NCBI GenBank assembly: GCA_964355115.1
Contig: CAYHCQ010000022.1
Span: 1 to 29,437 of the forward strand
Origin: JANXZO01 sp964355115
Lineage (GTDB): Bacteria; Bacteroidota; Bacteroidia; Bacteroidales; FEN-979
Direction: 5' to 3'
Length of the DNA stretch: 29,437 nt
Every line of letters begins with the position of its first letter. Within the stretch, counting starts at the first letter, position 1. Below the pieces are notes generated by a model. It saw nothing but the letters and a program-made list of their open reading frames with translations, made no database searches and had not been told where the DNA came from. Shown in pieces: positions 15,248 through 22,849 of this stretch. Both the position numbers and the translations under genes were made by a program.

Positions 15248-16698
15248 ATGAAACAGAACTCCTCCTATAATCAACCACCTTTTTTTAATGATCCTGCTAC
15301 CCTGGAAAAATACTCCTCCGCTTTTACGTTAAGCGATATGGAGATCTTCATTTTTCCTGATCTGCTTTACTCCCTGGTGCTTGCCAATATCATGTCGCCG
15401 GAAATATGGAAATGGCGCGACGACCCCTGGTTTGCAGGAATCCGGAAGATGGGCCCCCTGAAAAAGATCCATCGCGTTAAGCAGTACATCATGGATCATT
15501 ACAATTTCAACCTCGACCTTGAAACCTGGGGACTTACCGACAAGCAGACCGAGATCAGCCGCTTCAGCGATTTCACCGACATGGAGATGCTCTCAAAGTC
15601 GAATGCACTGTTTGGCTACGAAGGGGATAAGTACTATTTCGACCTTGATATCCGGAAGCATTTCGGGCTGGATAAATACGATACGGAGATCATCCCATAC
15701 TGGAAAACAGAAACGGTAGAGGCAATGAACGCCTTCCGCTTCAAGCCCAATCATGAGGCCGGGGCAGGGGAGTGCGTTTCACTGGCCTGTCTTTATGCTG
15801 CTGCCCTTTTTATTGTTGCCGAAGTGCCGCTCGAAAAGATCTTCCTGATGGGAACACCACTGCATTCACAGAATTTTGTAATGGTTGATGAAGGTGTACT
15901 CACCAACAACCGGCGCATCGTTACCAAATCGATGTGGTTTAACGGTACCGAACTCTCCGCACTGGCCCGCCGGGCTCTGGAGCATGAGCAGGTAACCTAT
16001 GTTGCCCACAGCACGGGTTATATCCATGCCACCTATCCCGAAGCCAGCATCGACCCCGCAGCCTATAACCTGTTTCGCGAAAAACTCGCTGCCTTCCTGG
16101 AGACAAAGGTGGACTATGAGATCTTCATGAACTTCCTGCGCGACTACAGCCGCCACCAGAAGTTGTTCCAGCTCTGCTTTTTCTGCCAGGGCTCCAACCG
16201 CTATATAAGGCTCGAAAAGGCCTATGGTTACGAGCATGGGAGCAAAAACCGGCTGAGCGACAAAACCGGCCGAAAGCTCTACTGCGAGATGGACGAAGAG
16301 GACCTCTATATCCAGCCGCTCGATCACCGTTTCCGGATCGAACCCGACGACCTGCTTTTCAACACCCGCACCTACACGGCGTTTATCGAAGCAATCCGCC
16401 AATCATTCCCAGGCCTCGACAACCATCCCGAATTCTTTGCCGATTTCAAAAAGTTTGTCCATACCGTGCCACGACTGCCGTCGGCCAATAAAAACTTCAT
16501 TTCATCAGGCTCCCAAGTGAACAAGTTACCAAGTGAACAAGTGAACAGATCATCTCATACCTTCAACCCCTCATACCCTCGTACCCTCTTACCCTCACAC
16601 CCTCTCACCCTCTCACCCTCTCTCTCCCGGGAAGAGATTATTGCCCTGCTGCAATCTCTCCGCCATCCCTCATCCGCCATCGACCTTGCCTTCTACAC
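15248..16698 (+). CDS. Transglutaminase-like protein of unknown function, cut by scaffold gap
   Basis: At least 483 residues are readable before the run of N. I do not recognise the family. The middle looks like a transglutaminase-like papain-fold core: C176 in AGAGECVSLACLYAAAL, a Cys at the start of a hydrophobic helix, and H206 in GTPLHSQNF, followed by MVDEGVLTNNRRI with possible Asp/Asn third residues. There is no signal peptide or membrane helix, so it is probably cytoplasmic. Residues about 420-458 are low complexity, encoded by 8-bp DNA repeats, and are followed by a helix (REEIIALLQSL). ATG 15248 is chosen because the in-frame TTG at 15215 lies before and within the terminator. The real C-terminus is in or just past the gap. 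Confidence 0.65.
16515..16546. repeat. 8-bp tandem repeat inside the transglutaminase-like gene (first patch)
   Basis: Four 8-bp units: AAGTGAAC (16515), AAGTTACC (16523), AAGTGAAC (16531) and AAGTGAAC (16539). They are translated in frame as part of SQVNKLPSEQVN. Confidence 0.85.
16557..16628. repeat. 8-bp tandem repeat inside the transglutaminase-like gene (second patch)
   Basis: About nine 8-bp units on the theme nnACCCTC: ATACCTTC (16557), AACCCCTC, ATACCCTC, GTACCCTC, TTACCCTC, ACACCCTC, TCACCCTC, TCACCCTC and TCTCTCCC. They are translated in frame as a Ser/Pro/Leu-rich linker (PSYPRTLLPSHPLTLSPSLS). The words ATACCCTC reappear at 16803-16810, right after the N gap, so repeats may have caused the assembly break. 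Confidence 0.85.
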
Positions 16699-16798
16699 NN
16701 NNNNNNNNNNNNNNNNNNNNNNNNNNNNNNNNNNNNNNNNNNNNNNNNNNNNNNNNNNNNNNNNNNNNNNNNNNNNNNNNNNNNNNNNNNNNNNNNNN
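16699..16798. other. Assembly gap (100 N)
   Basis: Exactly 100 N, the conventional placeholder for a gap of unknown size. Reading frames cannot be carried across it. The end of the transglutaminase-like gene is lost here. Confidence 0.98.
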
Positions 16799-16816
16799 AC
16801 CATACCCTCAATTTAA

Positions 16817-16848
16817 TTTGACTTCCGAATCCATTTTTCATACATTTG
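16817..16848 (+). promoter_or_regulatory. Bacteroidota-type promoter of the FISUMP gene
   Basis: TTTG at 16817-16820 (-33) and TACATTTG at 16841-16848 (-7, exact TAnnTTTG) are separated by 20 nt, the ideal spacing. The ATG follows 17 nt later, giving a very short leader. This is the best promoter match in the window. Confidence 0.75.
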
Positions 16849-16864
16849 TGTAAACAATCAAAGC

Positions 16865-17590
16865 ATGAAAAATCTGATATTGACCGGAATCCTGGCACTA
16901 ATTCTCATTCAGCTGCCTGTTATTACCATGGCGCAAACCAGTGCTCCTGCACAAAACCAGTCAGCCCCAAAGAGTGCCGACAGCGGTTCATGCGGAGTTC
17001 TTGATTACGGCGGACAGATATACCACACGGTGATCATTGGCTCACAATGCTGGATGAAGGAGAACCTCAACACCGGAAAGTGGGTGTACCAGGGGCAGCA
17101 GGATAACCAGAAGGAGAATGATGTTCTGGAGAAATATTGCTACGGGGATGATTTTGTGAATTGCGACCAATGGGGCGGGTTATATGAGTGGGACGAAATG
17201 ATGTGGTACGGAAAGACCGACAATGCCCAGGGTATCTGTCCCGAAGGGTGGCACGTTCCCAACAGCGAAGACTGGAAGACCCTGGTCAGGTTCCTCGGCG
17301 GCAATGGTAAGGCTGGTGGGGAGCTGAAATATACCGGGTCAAACGGATGGCAGGTTCCCAATGTGGGAGCGACCGGTAACACCGGGTTCGCAGCTCTTCC
17401 CGGGGGATATTTCGACACCATGGCCAGGCAGTGGCACGATGCGGGCAGGGATGCCTATTTCTGGTCATCAGAAACGATCTCCAAAACATCCTCGGTGGCG
17501 GTGACCATGAGTTACCGCAAGGCCGATATTGACCTCTACGAAGAGTATAATCCGAGCGCACTCTCCATCCGTTGCATACGCAATAAATGA
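16865..17590 (+). CDS. Secreted FISUMP-domain protein
   Basis: A 241-residue protein. Residues 1-23 form a signal peptide (MKNLILTGILALILIQLPVITMA). The rest matches the Fibrobacter succinogenes major paralogous (FISUMP) domain: DYGGQIYHTVIIGSQCWMKE with NLNTG near the start, WGGLYEWDEMM, GICPEGWHVPNSEDWKTL, GFAALPGGYFD, FWSSE, and SIRCIRNK at the very end. The domain is found in many surface or secreted proteins of Fibrobacterota and Bacteroidota and has no firmly assigned biochemical role; it has a lectin-like C-type fold in related families. No T9SS tail is present. The gene has its own promoter and appears monocistronic. Confidence 0.88.
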   Translation: MKNLILTGILALILIQLPVITMAQTSAPAQNQSAPKSADSGSCGVLDYGGQIYHTVIIGSQCWMKENLNTGKWVYQGQQDNQKENDVLEKYCYGDDFVNCDQWGGLYEWDEMMWYGKTDNAQGICPEGWHVPNSEDWKTLVRFLGGNGKAGGELKYTGSNGWQVPNVGATGNTGFAALPGGYFDTMARQWHDAGRDAYFWSSETISKTSSVAVTMSYRKADIDLYEEYNPSALSIRCIRNK

Positions 17591-17636
17591 TTACCACCTG
17601 ATCCCGCGGTCTGCTTCTCTTCTGCTCCAAATTTCT

Positions 17637-17644
17637 TATCTTCG
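17637..17644 (+). promoter_or_regulatory. Probable -7 box of glyS
   Basis: TATCTTCG differs from TAnnTTTG at one position and lies 20 nt before the glyS ATG. No clear -33 TTTG is found. Confidence 0.4.
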
Positions 17645-17664
17645 CAGTCCAAAACAGCAGTGCT

Positions 17665-19185
17665 ATGGCATCCAACGAAGATCTGTTCAAAAAGATCATA
17701 TCCCACGCGAAAGAGTACGGATTTGTATTCCCTTCGAGTGAAATTTATGACGGTTTAAGCGCGGTTTACGATTACGGCCCCTTTGGCGTTGAACTCAAGA
17801 ACAACATCAAGGAGTACTGGTGGAAGTCGATGACGCAGTACCACGAAAACATTGTCGGCCTCGATTCAGCCATCTTTATGCACCCAACGGTGTGGAAGGC
17901 TTCGGGTCACGTTGACGCCTTCAGCGACCCGATGATCGACAACAGGGATTCCAAGAAACGTTACAGAGCGGATGTGCTCGTTGAGGACCATCTCCAGAAG
18001 ATCGAAGATAAGATAATCAAAGAGGTGGAGAAGGCCCGTGCCCGTTTCGGCGAAACCTTTGATGAAAAAATGTACCGGGAAACCAATCCCCGCGTTAAAG
18101 AGTACCAGGATAAGATCGATGCAATAAAGGTACGTTTTTATGCCTCCCTGGAAAAGAATGACCTCGCGGATGTTCGTTTGCTGATTGAAGAATCGGGCAT
18201 CGTTTGTCCTGTAAGCGGTACCAAGAACTGGACCGACGTACGGCAGTTCAACCTCATGTTCTCCACCCAGATGGGGTCGGTGAATGAAGATGCGTCGGCT
18301 ATTTATCTGCGTCCCGAAACGGCCCAGGGTATTTTCGTCAACTTCCTCAATGTGCAGAAGTCGGCCCGCATGAAGATTCCTTTCGGTATCTGCCAGATCG
18401 GGAAGGCTTTCCGCAACGAGATCGTGGCGAGGCAGTTCCTCTTTCGTATGCGCGAATTTGAACAGATGGAGATGCAGTTTTTCGTAAAGCCCGGCGAGGA
18501 GCTGCAATGGTATGAGTACTGGAAGGCCGAACGGCTGAAGTGGCACCTCTCACTGGGCATCCCCGCCAGCAAATACCGGTTCCACAACCACGAAAAACTG
18601 GCCCATTACGCCAATGCCGCTGCCGATATCGAATTCGAATTCCCCATCGGCTTCAAGGAACTGGAAGGCATACACAGCCGCACCGACTTCGACCTCAGTG
18701 CCCACCAGACCTTCTCAGGCCGCAAGCTCCAGTATTTCGACACTGAGGCCAATGAGAGTTATGTGCCCTATGTGGTGGAGACCTCCATTGGTCTCGACCG
18801 TACATTTCTGGCAGTCCTCAGTCACGCTTACCGCGAAGAGAAACTCGAAGATGGAAGCGAACGGGTGGTGCTCGGGTTCCCGGCAAAACTGGCACCCATC
18901 AAGATCGCCGTGCTTCCGCTGATGAAAAAAGACGGACTCCCCGAGAAGGCACGCGAGATCATGGATGTGCTGAAAGCCGATTACCGGTGCTATTACGAGG
19001 AGAAAGATACCATCGGCCGCCGTTATCGTCGCATGGATGCACTGGGAACACCTTTCTGCGTCACCATCGACCACCAGACCCTCACCGACAACACCGTGAC
19101 CATCCGCGACCGCGACACCATGCAGCAGGAGAGGATCGGGATGAATGAGGTAGCCGGGATCGTAAGGGAAAAAATAGCGAAATAG
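17665..19185 (+). CDS. glyS: Glycyl-tRNA synthetase, dimeric eukaryote/archaeal type
   Basis: A 506-residue class II synthetase that charges tRNA-Gly. It is the single-chain alpha2 type, not the alpha/beta GlyQ-GlyS type. Visible features are the N-terminal SSEIYDGLSAVYDYGPFGVELKNNI with motif 1 region, IVGLDSAIFMHPTVWKASGHVD, the RPETAQGIFVNF substrate loop, motif 2 around FRNEI, QFLFRMREFEQMEMQFF, motif 3 SIGLDRTFLAVL, and a C-terminal anticodon-binding domain (LAPIKIAVLPLMKKDGL). The ATG at 17665 is well placed after a -7 box. The TAG stop lies within an 8-bp repeat that runs into the start of the next gene. Confidence 0.96.
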   Translation: MASNEDLFKKIISHAKEYGFVFPSSEIYDGLSAVYDYGPFGVELKNNIKEYWWKSMTQYHENIVGLDSAIFMHPTVWKASGHVDAFSDPMIDNRDSKKRYRADVLVEDHLQKIEDKIIKEVEKARARFGETFDEKMYRETNPRVKEYQDKIDAIKVRFYASLEKNDLADVRLLIEESGIVCPVSGTKNWTDVRQFNLMFSTQMGSVNEDASAIYLRPETAQGIFVNFLNVQKSARMKIPFGICQIGKAFRNEIVARQFLFRMREFEQMEMQFFVKPGEELQWYEYWKAERLKWHLSLGIPASKYRFHNHEKLAHYANAAADIEFEFPIGFKELEGIHSRTDFDLSAHQTFSGRKLQYFDTEANESYVPYVVETSIGLDRTFLAVLSHAYREEKLEDGSERVVLGFPAKLAPIKIAVLPLMKKDGLPEKAREIMDVLKADYRCYYEEKDTIGRRYRRMDALGTPFCVTIDHQTLTDNTVTIRDRDTMQQERIGMNEVAGIVREKIAK

Positions 19186-19195
19186 CGAAATTTTG
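19172..19195. repeat. 8-bp repeat spanning the glyS stop
   Basis: AAATAGCG (19172), AAATAGCG (19180) and a diverged AAATTTTG (19188). The unit contains TAG and supplies the glyS stop at 19183-19185; the third unit ends with the TTG start of the next gene. Confidence 0.65.
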
Positions 19196-19906
19196 AAACA
19201 ACTTGGAAGAATTTTCCGGGTAGTATTGATGACTGCCGGGGCCCTGGCCCTGGCCATGGTCATCCTGGCGTTTACCACGGCCCCCTTCTGGACATGGTAT
19301 GGGATGGGCACCAAAAAGGCCGGGATTAACCGTCCTCCCGACATCATCGTGCTGATGGGCGGCGGCGGGATGCCCAGCGGATCGGGACTGATGCGTACAT
19401 GGTATACGGCAAAAGTTGCGAACTGGTTCACCCGTGCCAAAATCATCATTGCCCTGCCCGGCGATACGGCCGACAGCCTCAGCTCGATCATCCAGATGAA
19501 AAATGAACTTGTCCTACGTGGCGTCGCCACAGAACGCATACTGTTCGAAGACTCAGGAACCAACACGAGAGCACAGGCAATCAACGTATGGAAACGAGTT
19601 AAGAGTTATGAGTCAGGAGTTAAGAGTTCAATTCTGATAGTGACCTCGCCCGAGCATTTGTACCGCGCAGTGCTCGCCTTCCGAAAAGCCGGCTTCCGGA
19701 AGGTCGACGGGCTTCCGGCATTCGAACAGGCCATCGAATCCGATATCACCTTTAACGCAAGAAAACTGGGTGGCAGAAAACTCATTCCTGATATCGGCGA
19801 CAACATCACCGTTCGCTACCAGTTCTGGACCCAGATGAATTATGAGTTTCTTGTGATCAGGGAGTGGCTGGCACTGAGCTATTACTGGCTGTCGGGATGG
19901 GTATGA
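19193..19906 (+). CDS. DUF218 (SanA/YdcF/ElyC-like) membrane protein
   Basis: A 237-residue protein with one N-terminal membrane anchor (about residues 5-28) and a DUF218 domain. Typical segments are PDIIVLMGGGGMPSG, a central AKIIIALPGDTAD, LRGVATERILFEDSGTNTRAQA, and SILIVTSPEHLYRAVLAFRKAGF. The family includes SanA and ElyC, which affect envelope integrity and peptidoglycan-lipid carrier metabolism. The exact role here is unknown. The start is probably TTG at 19193, eight bases after the glyS stop, because it keeps a basic stretch (KQLGRIFR) before the helix; an ATG at 19229 is possible. Residues about 135-146 (RVKSYESGVKSS) are encoded by a 7-bp DNA repeat between the conserved NTRAQA helix and the next strand. 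Confidence 0.8.
   Translation: MKQLGRIFRVVLMTAGALALAMVILAFTTAPFWTWYGMGTKKAGINRPPDIIVLMGGGGMPSGSGLMRTWYTAKVANWFTRAKIIIALPGDTADSLSSIIQMKNELVLRGVATERILFEDSGTNTRAQAINVWKRVKSYESGVKSSILIVTSPEHLYRAVLAFRKAGFRKVDGLPAFEQAIESDITFNARKLGGRKLIPDIGDNITVRYQFWTQMNYEFLVIREWLALSYYWLSGWV
19596..19630. repeat. 7-bp tandem repeat inside the DUF218 gene
   Basis: Five 7-bp units: GAGTTAA (19596), GAGTTAT (19603), GAGTCAG (19610), GAGTTAA (19617) and GAGTTCA (19624). They are translated in frame as VKSYESGVKS. Confidence 0.85.
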
Positions 19907-19924
19907 AAACTCCCGACTTCCTAT

Positions 19925-21193
19925 TCAGATTTTCGCAAAAAATGTAAATTGAAACCTGAATGCCTCTCTTACTTTGTTATCCATATCTTTCCTGCTCCCG
20001 TATAGGAATTCGAGACCAAATTTGAAATTATCGTTCGGATAGAAGATTAAATTAGTGGAGGCATAACTGGTGCTTTTTATGGCATCGGGATCATATACCC
20101 CCTTGTCGTTCGAAAGGCCAACATAACTGCATCCAAACGATGAACTTAACCGGGAGGTCCACCAGTGGTTGTAGTAGGCATAAAAATTGATTTGAGGCAG
20201 GGTGACTGCTTTGTTCGTATCGGCTGTTTTTTGGAATGCATCGTAGCCTAACCCCCCCAGGTCATTGTTGTATTTTGCAAAGCCGGCTCCTGCAGTGAGC
20301 TGAAGATTAATGTTATCTGATTTACTGACCTGAATGCATCCGGAAAAACTCAGCCCTCCTCCCAGGGTGGTTCTCTCGCTGCCAACACTATTAATATAAG
20401 TGATGGGATGTATCAGCCCGGCAAGGCGCAAATGACTCGTCTCTTTCCAGAATCGGTACTCATAACTGGCAGTAAAATCAGGGAAAACATTTTTTGAGAT
20501 CCAGGTGGCCGGTACCATTATTTCGGCACCCGGTATTTCAAGCGAAATAGCCATTTTATTGGATTTTCCGAGATTAAAAGAATACCTGATCTGGATCTGG
20601 CGAAGACAAAGGGATCCATTTGGTCCCTCAAAGTCGAGGATGTCGGGATTGTTGTCATTGTCCATGAAATTACTCCAATACTTCCCGGCACTCCAGTTCC
20701 TGAAGGTTATGTATGCATGTCGCAGCCGTGGTGTTGTAATTCCGTCAGCTCCTGAAAAGTCAAATTCCAGCAAAGCTGAAATGCTATTTTCCTGGTTACT
20801 TCCCTTGAATGAAAGCCGGGATGGCCTGACGCTGAAAGTTGTCACATTTCCCGAACCAGGAGTGGGATTCATAATGATAGAAGATGTTGTAAATGAATTT
20901 TTATCACCCACCGCATTGAAATCGTAAATCAGGTCGGTCTCCACAAATCCTCCAATACTCAGGGTTACCCCTTTAACGCTGGATATTACAAAGCCAGTAT
21001 AGGAGTTGTTTTCGACTTCATTCCTTGAGTTGGGCAACTCAACATTAGGTTTTATTTTATATGATGAATCATGAATCAATGCCTCTCCTTTTAACGAATC
21101 AACACGCTCTGGTAATTGACTAACAACCTGATCATGCGCCATGAGAATCAAAGCTGAAAAGAGTAGAATCAAAATAACCAACGTATTTTTCAT
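19925..21193 (-). CDS. Outer-membrane porin, DcaP-like
   Basis: A 422-residue protein with a signal peptide (MKNTLVILILLFSALILMA). After a short linker it carries the pattern SIGGFVETDLIYDFNAVG, PGSGNVTTFSVRPSRLSFKG, ALLEFDFSG, TPRLRHAYITFRNWSAGKYWSNFMD and PNGSLCLRQIQIRYSF, which resembles the DcaP family of trimeric beta-barrel porins. It ends with an alternating barrel strand, FRFQFTFFAKI. DcaP proteins of Proteobacteria pass dicarboxylates. The ATG follows the aspD stop with no gap (TAG-ATG), so it is co-transcribed with aspT and aspD. That context supports a role in letting aspartate across the outer membrane; this is inference. Confidence 0.78.
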   Translation of the reverse strand: MKNTLVILILLFSALILMAHDQVVSQLPERVDSLKGEALIHDSSYKIKPNVELPNSRNEVENNSYTGFVISSVKGVTLSIGGFVETDLIYDFNAVGDKNSFTTSSIIMNPTPGSGNVTTFSVRPSRLSFKGSNQENSISALLEFDFSGADGITTPRLRHAYITFRNWSAGKYWSNFMDNDNNPDILDFEGPNGSLCLRQIQIRYSFNLGKSNKMAISLEIPGAEIMVPATWISKNVFPDFTASYEYRFWKETSHLRLAGLIHPITYINSVGSERTTLGGGLSFSGCIQVSKSDNINLQLTAGAGFAKYNNDLGGLGYDAFQKTADTNKAVTLPQINFYAYYNHWWTSRLSSSFGCSYVGLSNDKGVYDPDAIKSTSYASTNLIFYPNDNFKFGLEFLYGSRKDMDNKVREAFRFQFTFFAKI

Positions 21194-22849
21194 CTATTTT
21201 TCTCCCCGTTTCCAGTCTTCAACGTATTCGGAAACAACCAGTACGATTCCCTTTGAAATTGCGGTGTACGATTTATCATTAAGATTGGCCAGGGAAACCC
21301 TGATGGACCATTCGGGGCCATCGAAGCCACCCCCGTTGAGCAGAACAACAGAACAAATTTCTGCAAGGCGGAAAAGCACATCCACCGGTTCGTAATTTTC
21401 TTTCAGGTAACGGGCAAAACCGGATCCATGTGTTTTTTCGGCCCACAACATGATATCCAGCTCTGCATAATATCCAGCCCGGTTTGGATCTGGCTTAAGG
21501 TTGAACCCCATGCCTTCGAACAGAAGCTGGAGCCGACGCTGCACGATGTTACAGGTAAGCTTTTTGTATGCATTGGCTTTATCGAACAAGGCGAACGAAG
21601 CAAACAACATCATCTGAATCTGCTGTGGAAGCGATAATCCGGCTGTGTGATTAAGCGCAACACTCCGGCTGTCGGCTACCATTCGGTCGATGAACTTCAA
21701 CTGTTCGGGATGCAGATGGATGGAGTGATACCGTTTGTGGAGAGCATTCTTCTTATTATCCGGCAATTCCTTGATCAGACGGTCATAGATGTTTTTTTCA
21801 TGAAGGGCGATCACGCCGATACGCCATCCGGTACAGCCGAAATATTTCGAAAATGAATAAACACCCAGCGTGTTATGCGGGATCTCGGCCATGAGGGAAC
21901 GGAATCCTTCAACGAATGTTCCATACACATCATCGGTAATAAACATCAGGTTGGGGTTGTCCTTTTTGATAATACCGATGATTTTTTTCCGTTCTCCGGC
22001 ACTCAGTGTTACAGATGGCGGGTTACTCGGATTGACCAGGTAGGCAACCTTGATTTGCGGATCTTTCAACTTGTCAAGTTCCTTATCGGGATACTCCCAG
22101 TTGTGCATCCCGTCTTTGGTCAACCCTTTTGCCTGAATAAGGACGACTTTGAAGTTGAACCGGTCGAGCTCGGGAATCTCGATATAGGGTGTGAAAGTCG
22201 GAACAAAAATTGCCACCTTTTCGCCTCGTTTGATCAGGAAGTTTTGCATCAGCGAATCGAAGATATAACACATGGCCGCGGTTCCGCCCTCTGTGGCAAA
22301 GATATCGTACCGTCCTTTGGGAGGCTTATTTCCGCACATCTCCTGAACCAGGTAGTCGTGAACGATGGCTTCGGGATACTTTAGCATGCGGTCGGGTACC
22401 GGGTACTGATCACCGATCACTCCCTCGGCCAGTTCATGTACAAAACCATCGCGATCGAACTGATGATTCTTAACCCCGTATGTGTAAAGTTCAGCCAGAA
22501 GTGCCGCACCGGGTTCGATTTTATTTTCCTTCAGGAATCTCTCAAACCGTTTTGCAATCCCTTTTTGTTCAGGAATACCGGCCAGTCCTTCTTTGTAATT
22601 CATGACTCTGCGGCACTCCTCCAACCCGAATTTCCCCAGGAGAAAAAATGCTTCCCTGGGGATGGTGGCTGTCCAGTTGGGATTTCCCCGTCCGGCATTA
22701 AGCATGGTATGGCTGCCTTTATTGGTATTATGACTTGCCAGATCGATCAGGCTGTTTTTGAGTTCAAACGGACTCATCTGCTCGAGCTTCTGTTCGGTTT
22801 TGCGGGTGGTTTTGATTTTCGGTAGATTCTGGTTCATATTGTTCAGCAT
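21194..22849 (-). CDS. aspD: Aspartate 4-decarboxylase (bifunctional aminotransferase type)
   Basis: A 551-residue PLP fold-type I enzyme that converts L-aspartate to L-alanine and CO2 and can also show aspartate transaminase activity. The PLP lysine is K335 in SFSKYFGCTGWRIG. Other family features are MLNAGRGNPNW near the N-terminus, FATEGGTAAMCYIFDSL, VFVPTFTPYIEIPEL, VNPSNPPSVTL and ITDDVYGTF. The N-terminal extension and length of ~550 distinguish AspD from ordinary ~400-residue aspartate aminotransferases. The start at 22849 is chosen because it overlaps the aspT stop as TAATG; ATG at 22837 is an alternative. Lies between aspT and the porin. Confidence 0.88.
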   Translation of the reverse strand: MLNNMNQNLPKIKTTRKTEQKLEQMSPFELKNSLIDLASHNTNKGSHTMLNAGRGNPNWTATIPREAFFLLGKFGLEECRRVMNYKEGLAGIPEQKGIAKRFERFLKENKIEPGAALLAELYTYGVKNHQFDRDGFVHELAEGVIGDQYPVPDRMLKYPEAIVHDYLVQEMCGNKPPKGRYDIFATEGGTAAMCYIFDSLMQNFLIKRGEKVAIFVPTFTPYIEIPELDRFNFKVVLIQAKGLTKDGMHNWEYPDKELDKLKDPQIKVAYLVNPSNPPSVTLSAGERKKIIGIIKKDNPNLMFITDDVYGTFVEGFRSLMAEIPHNTLGVYSFSKYFGCTGWRIGVIALHEKNIYDRLIKELPDNKKNALHKRYHSIHLHPEQLKFIDRMVADSRSVALNHTAGLSLPQQIQMMLFASFALFDKANAYKKLTCNIVQRRLQLLFEGMGFNLKPDPNRAGYYAELDIMLWAEKTHGSGFARYLKENYEPVDVLFRLAEICSVVLLNGGGFDGPEWSIRVSLANLNDKSYTAISKGIVLVVSEYVEDWKRGEK

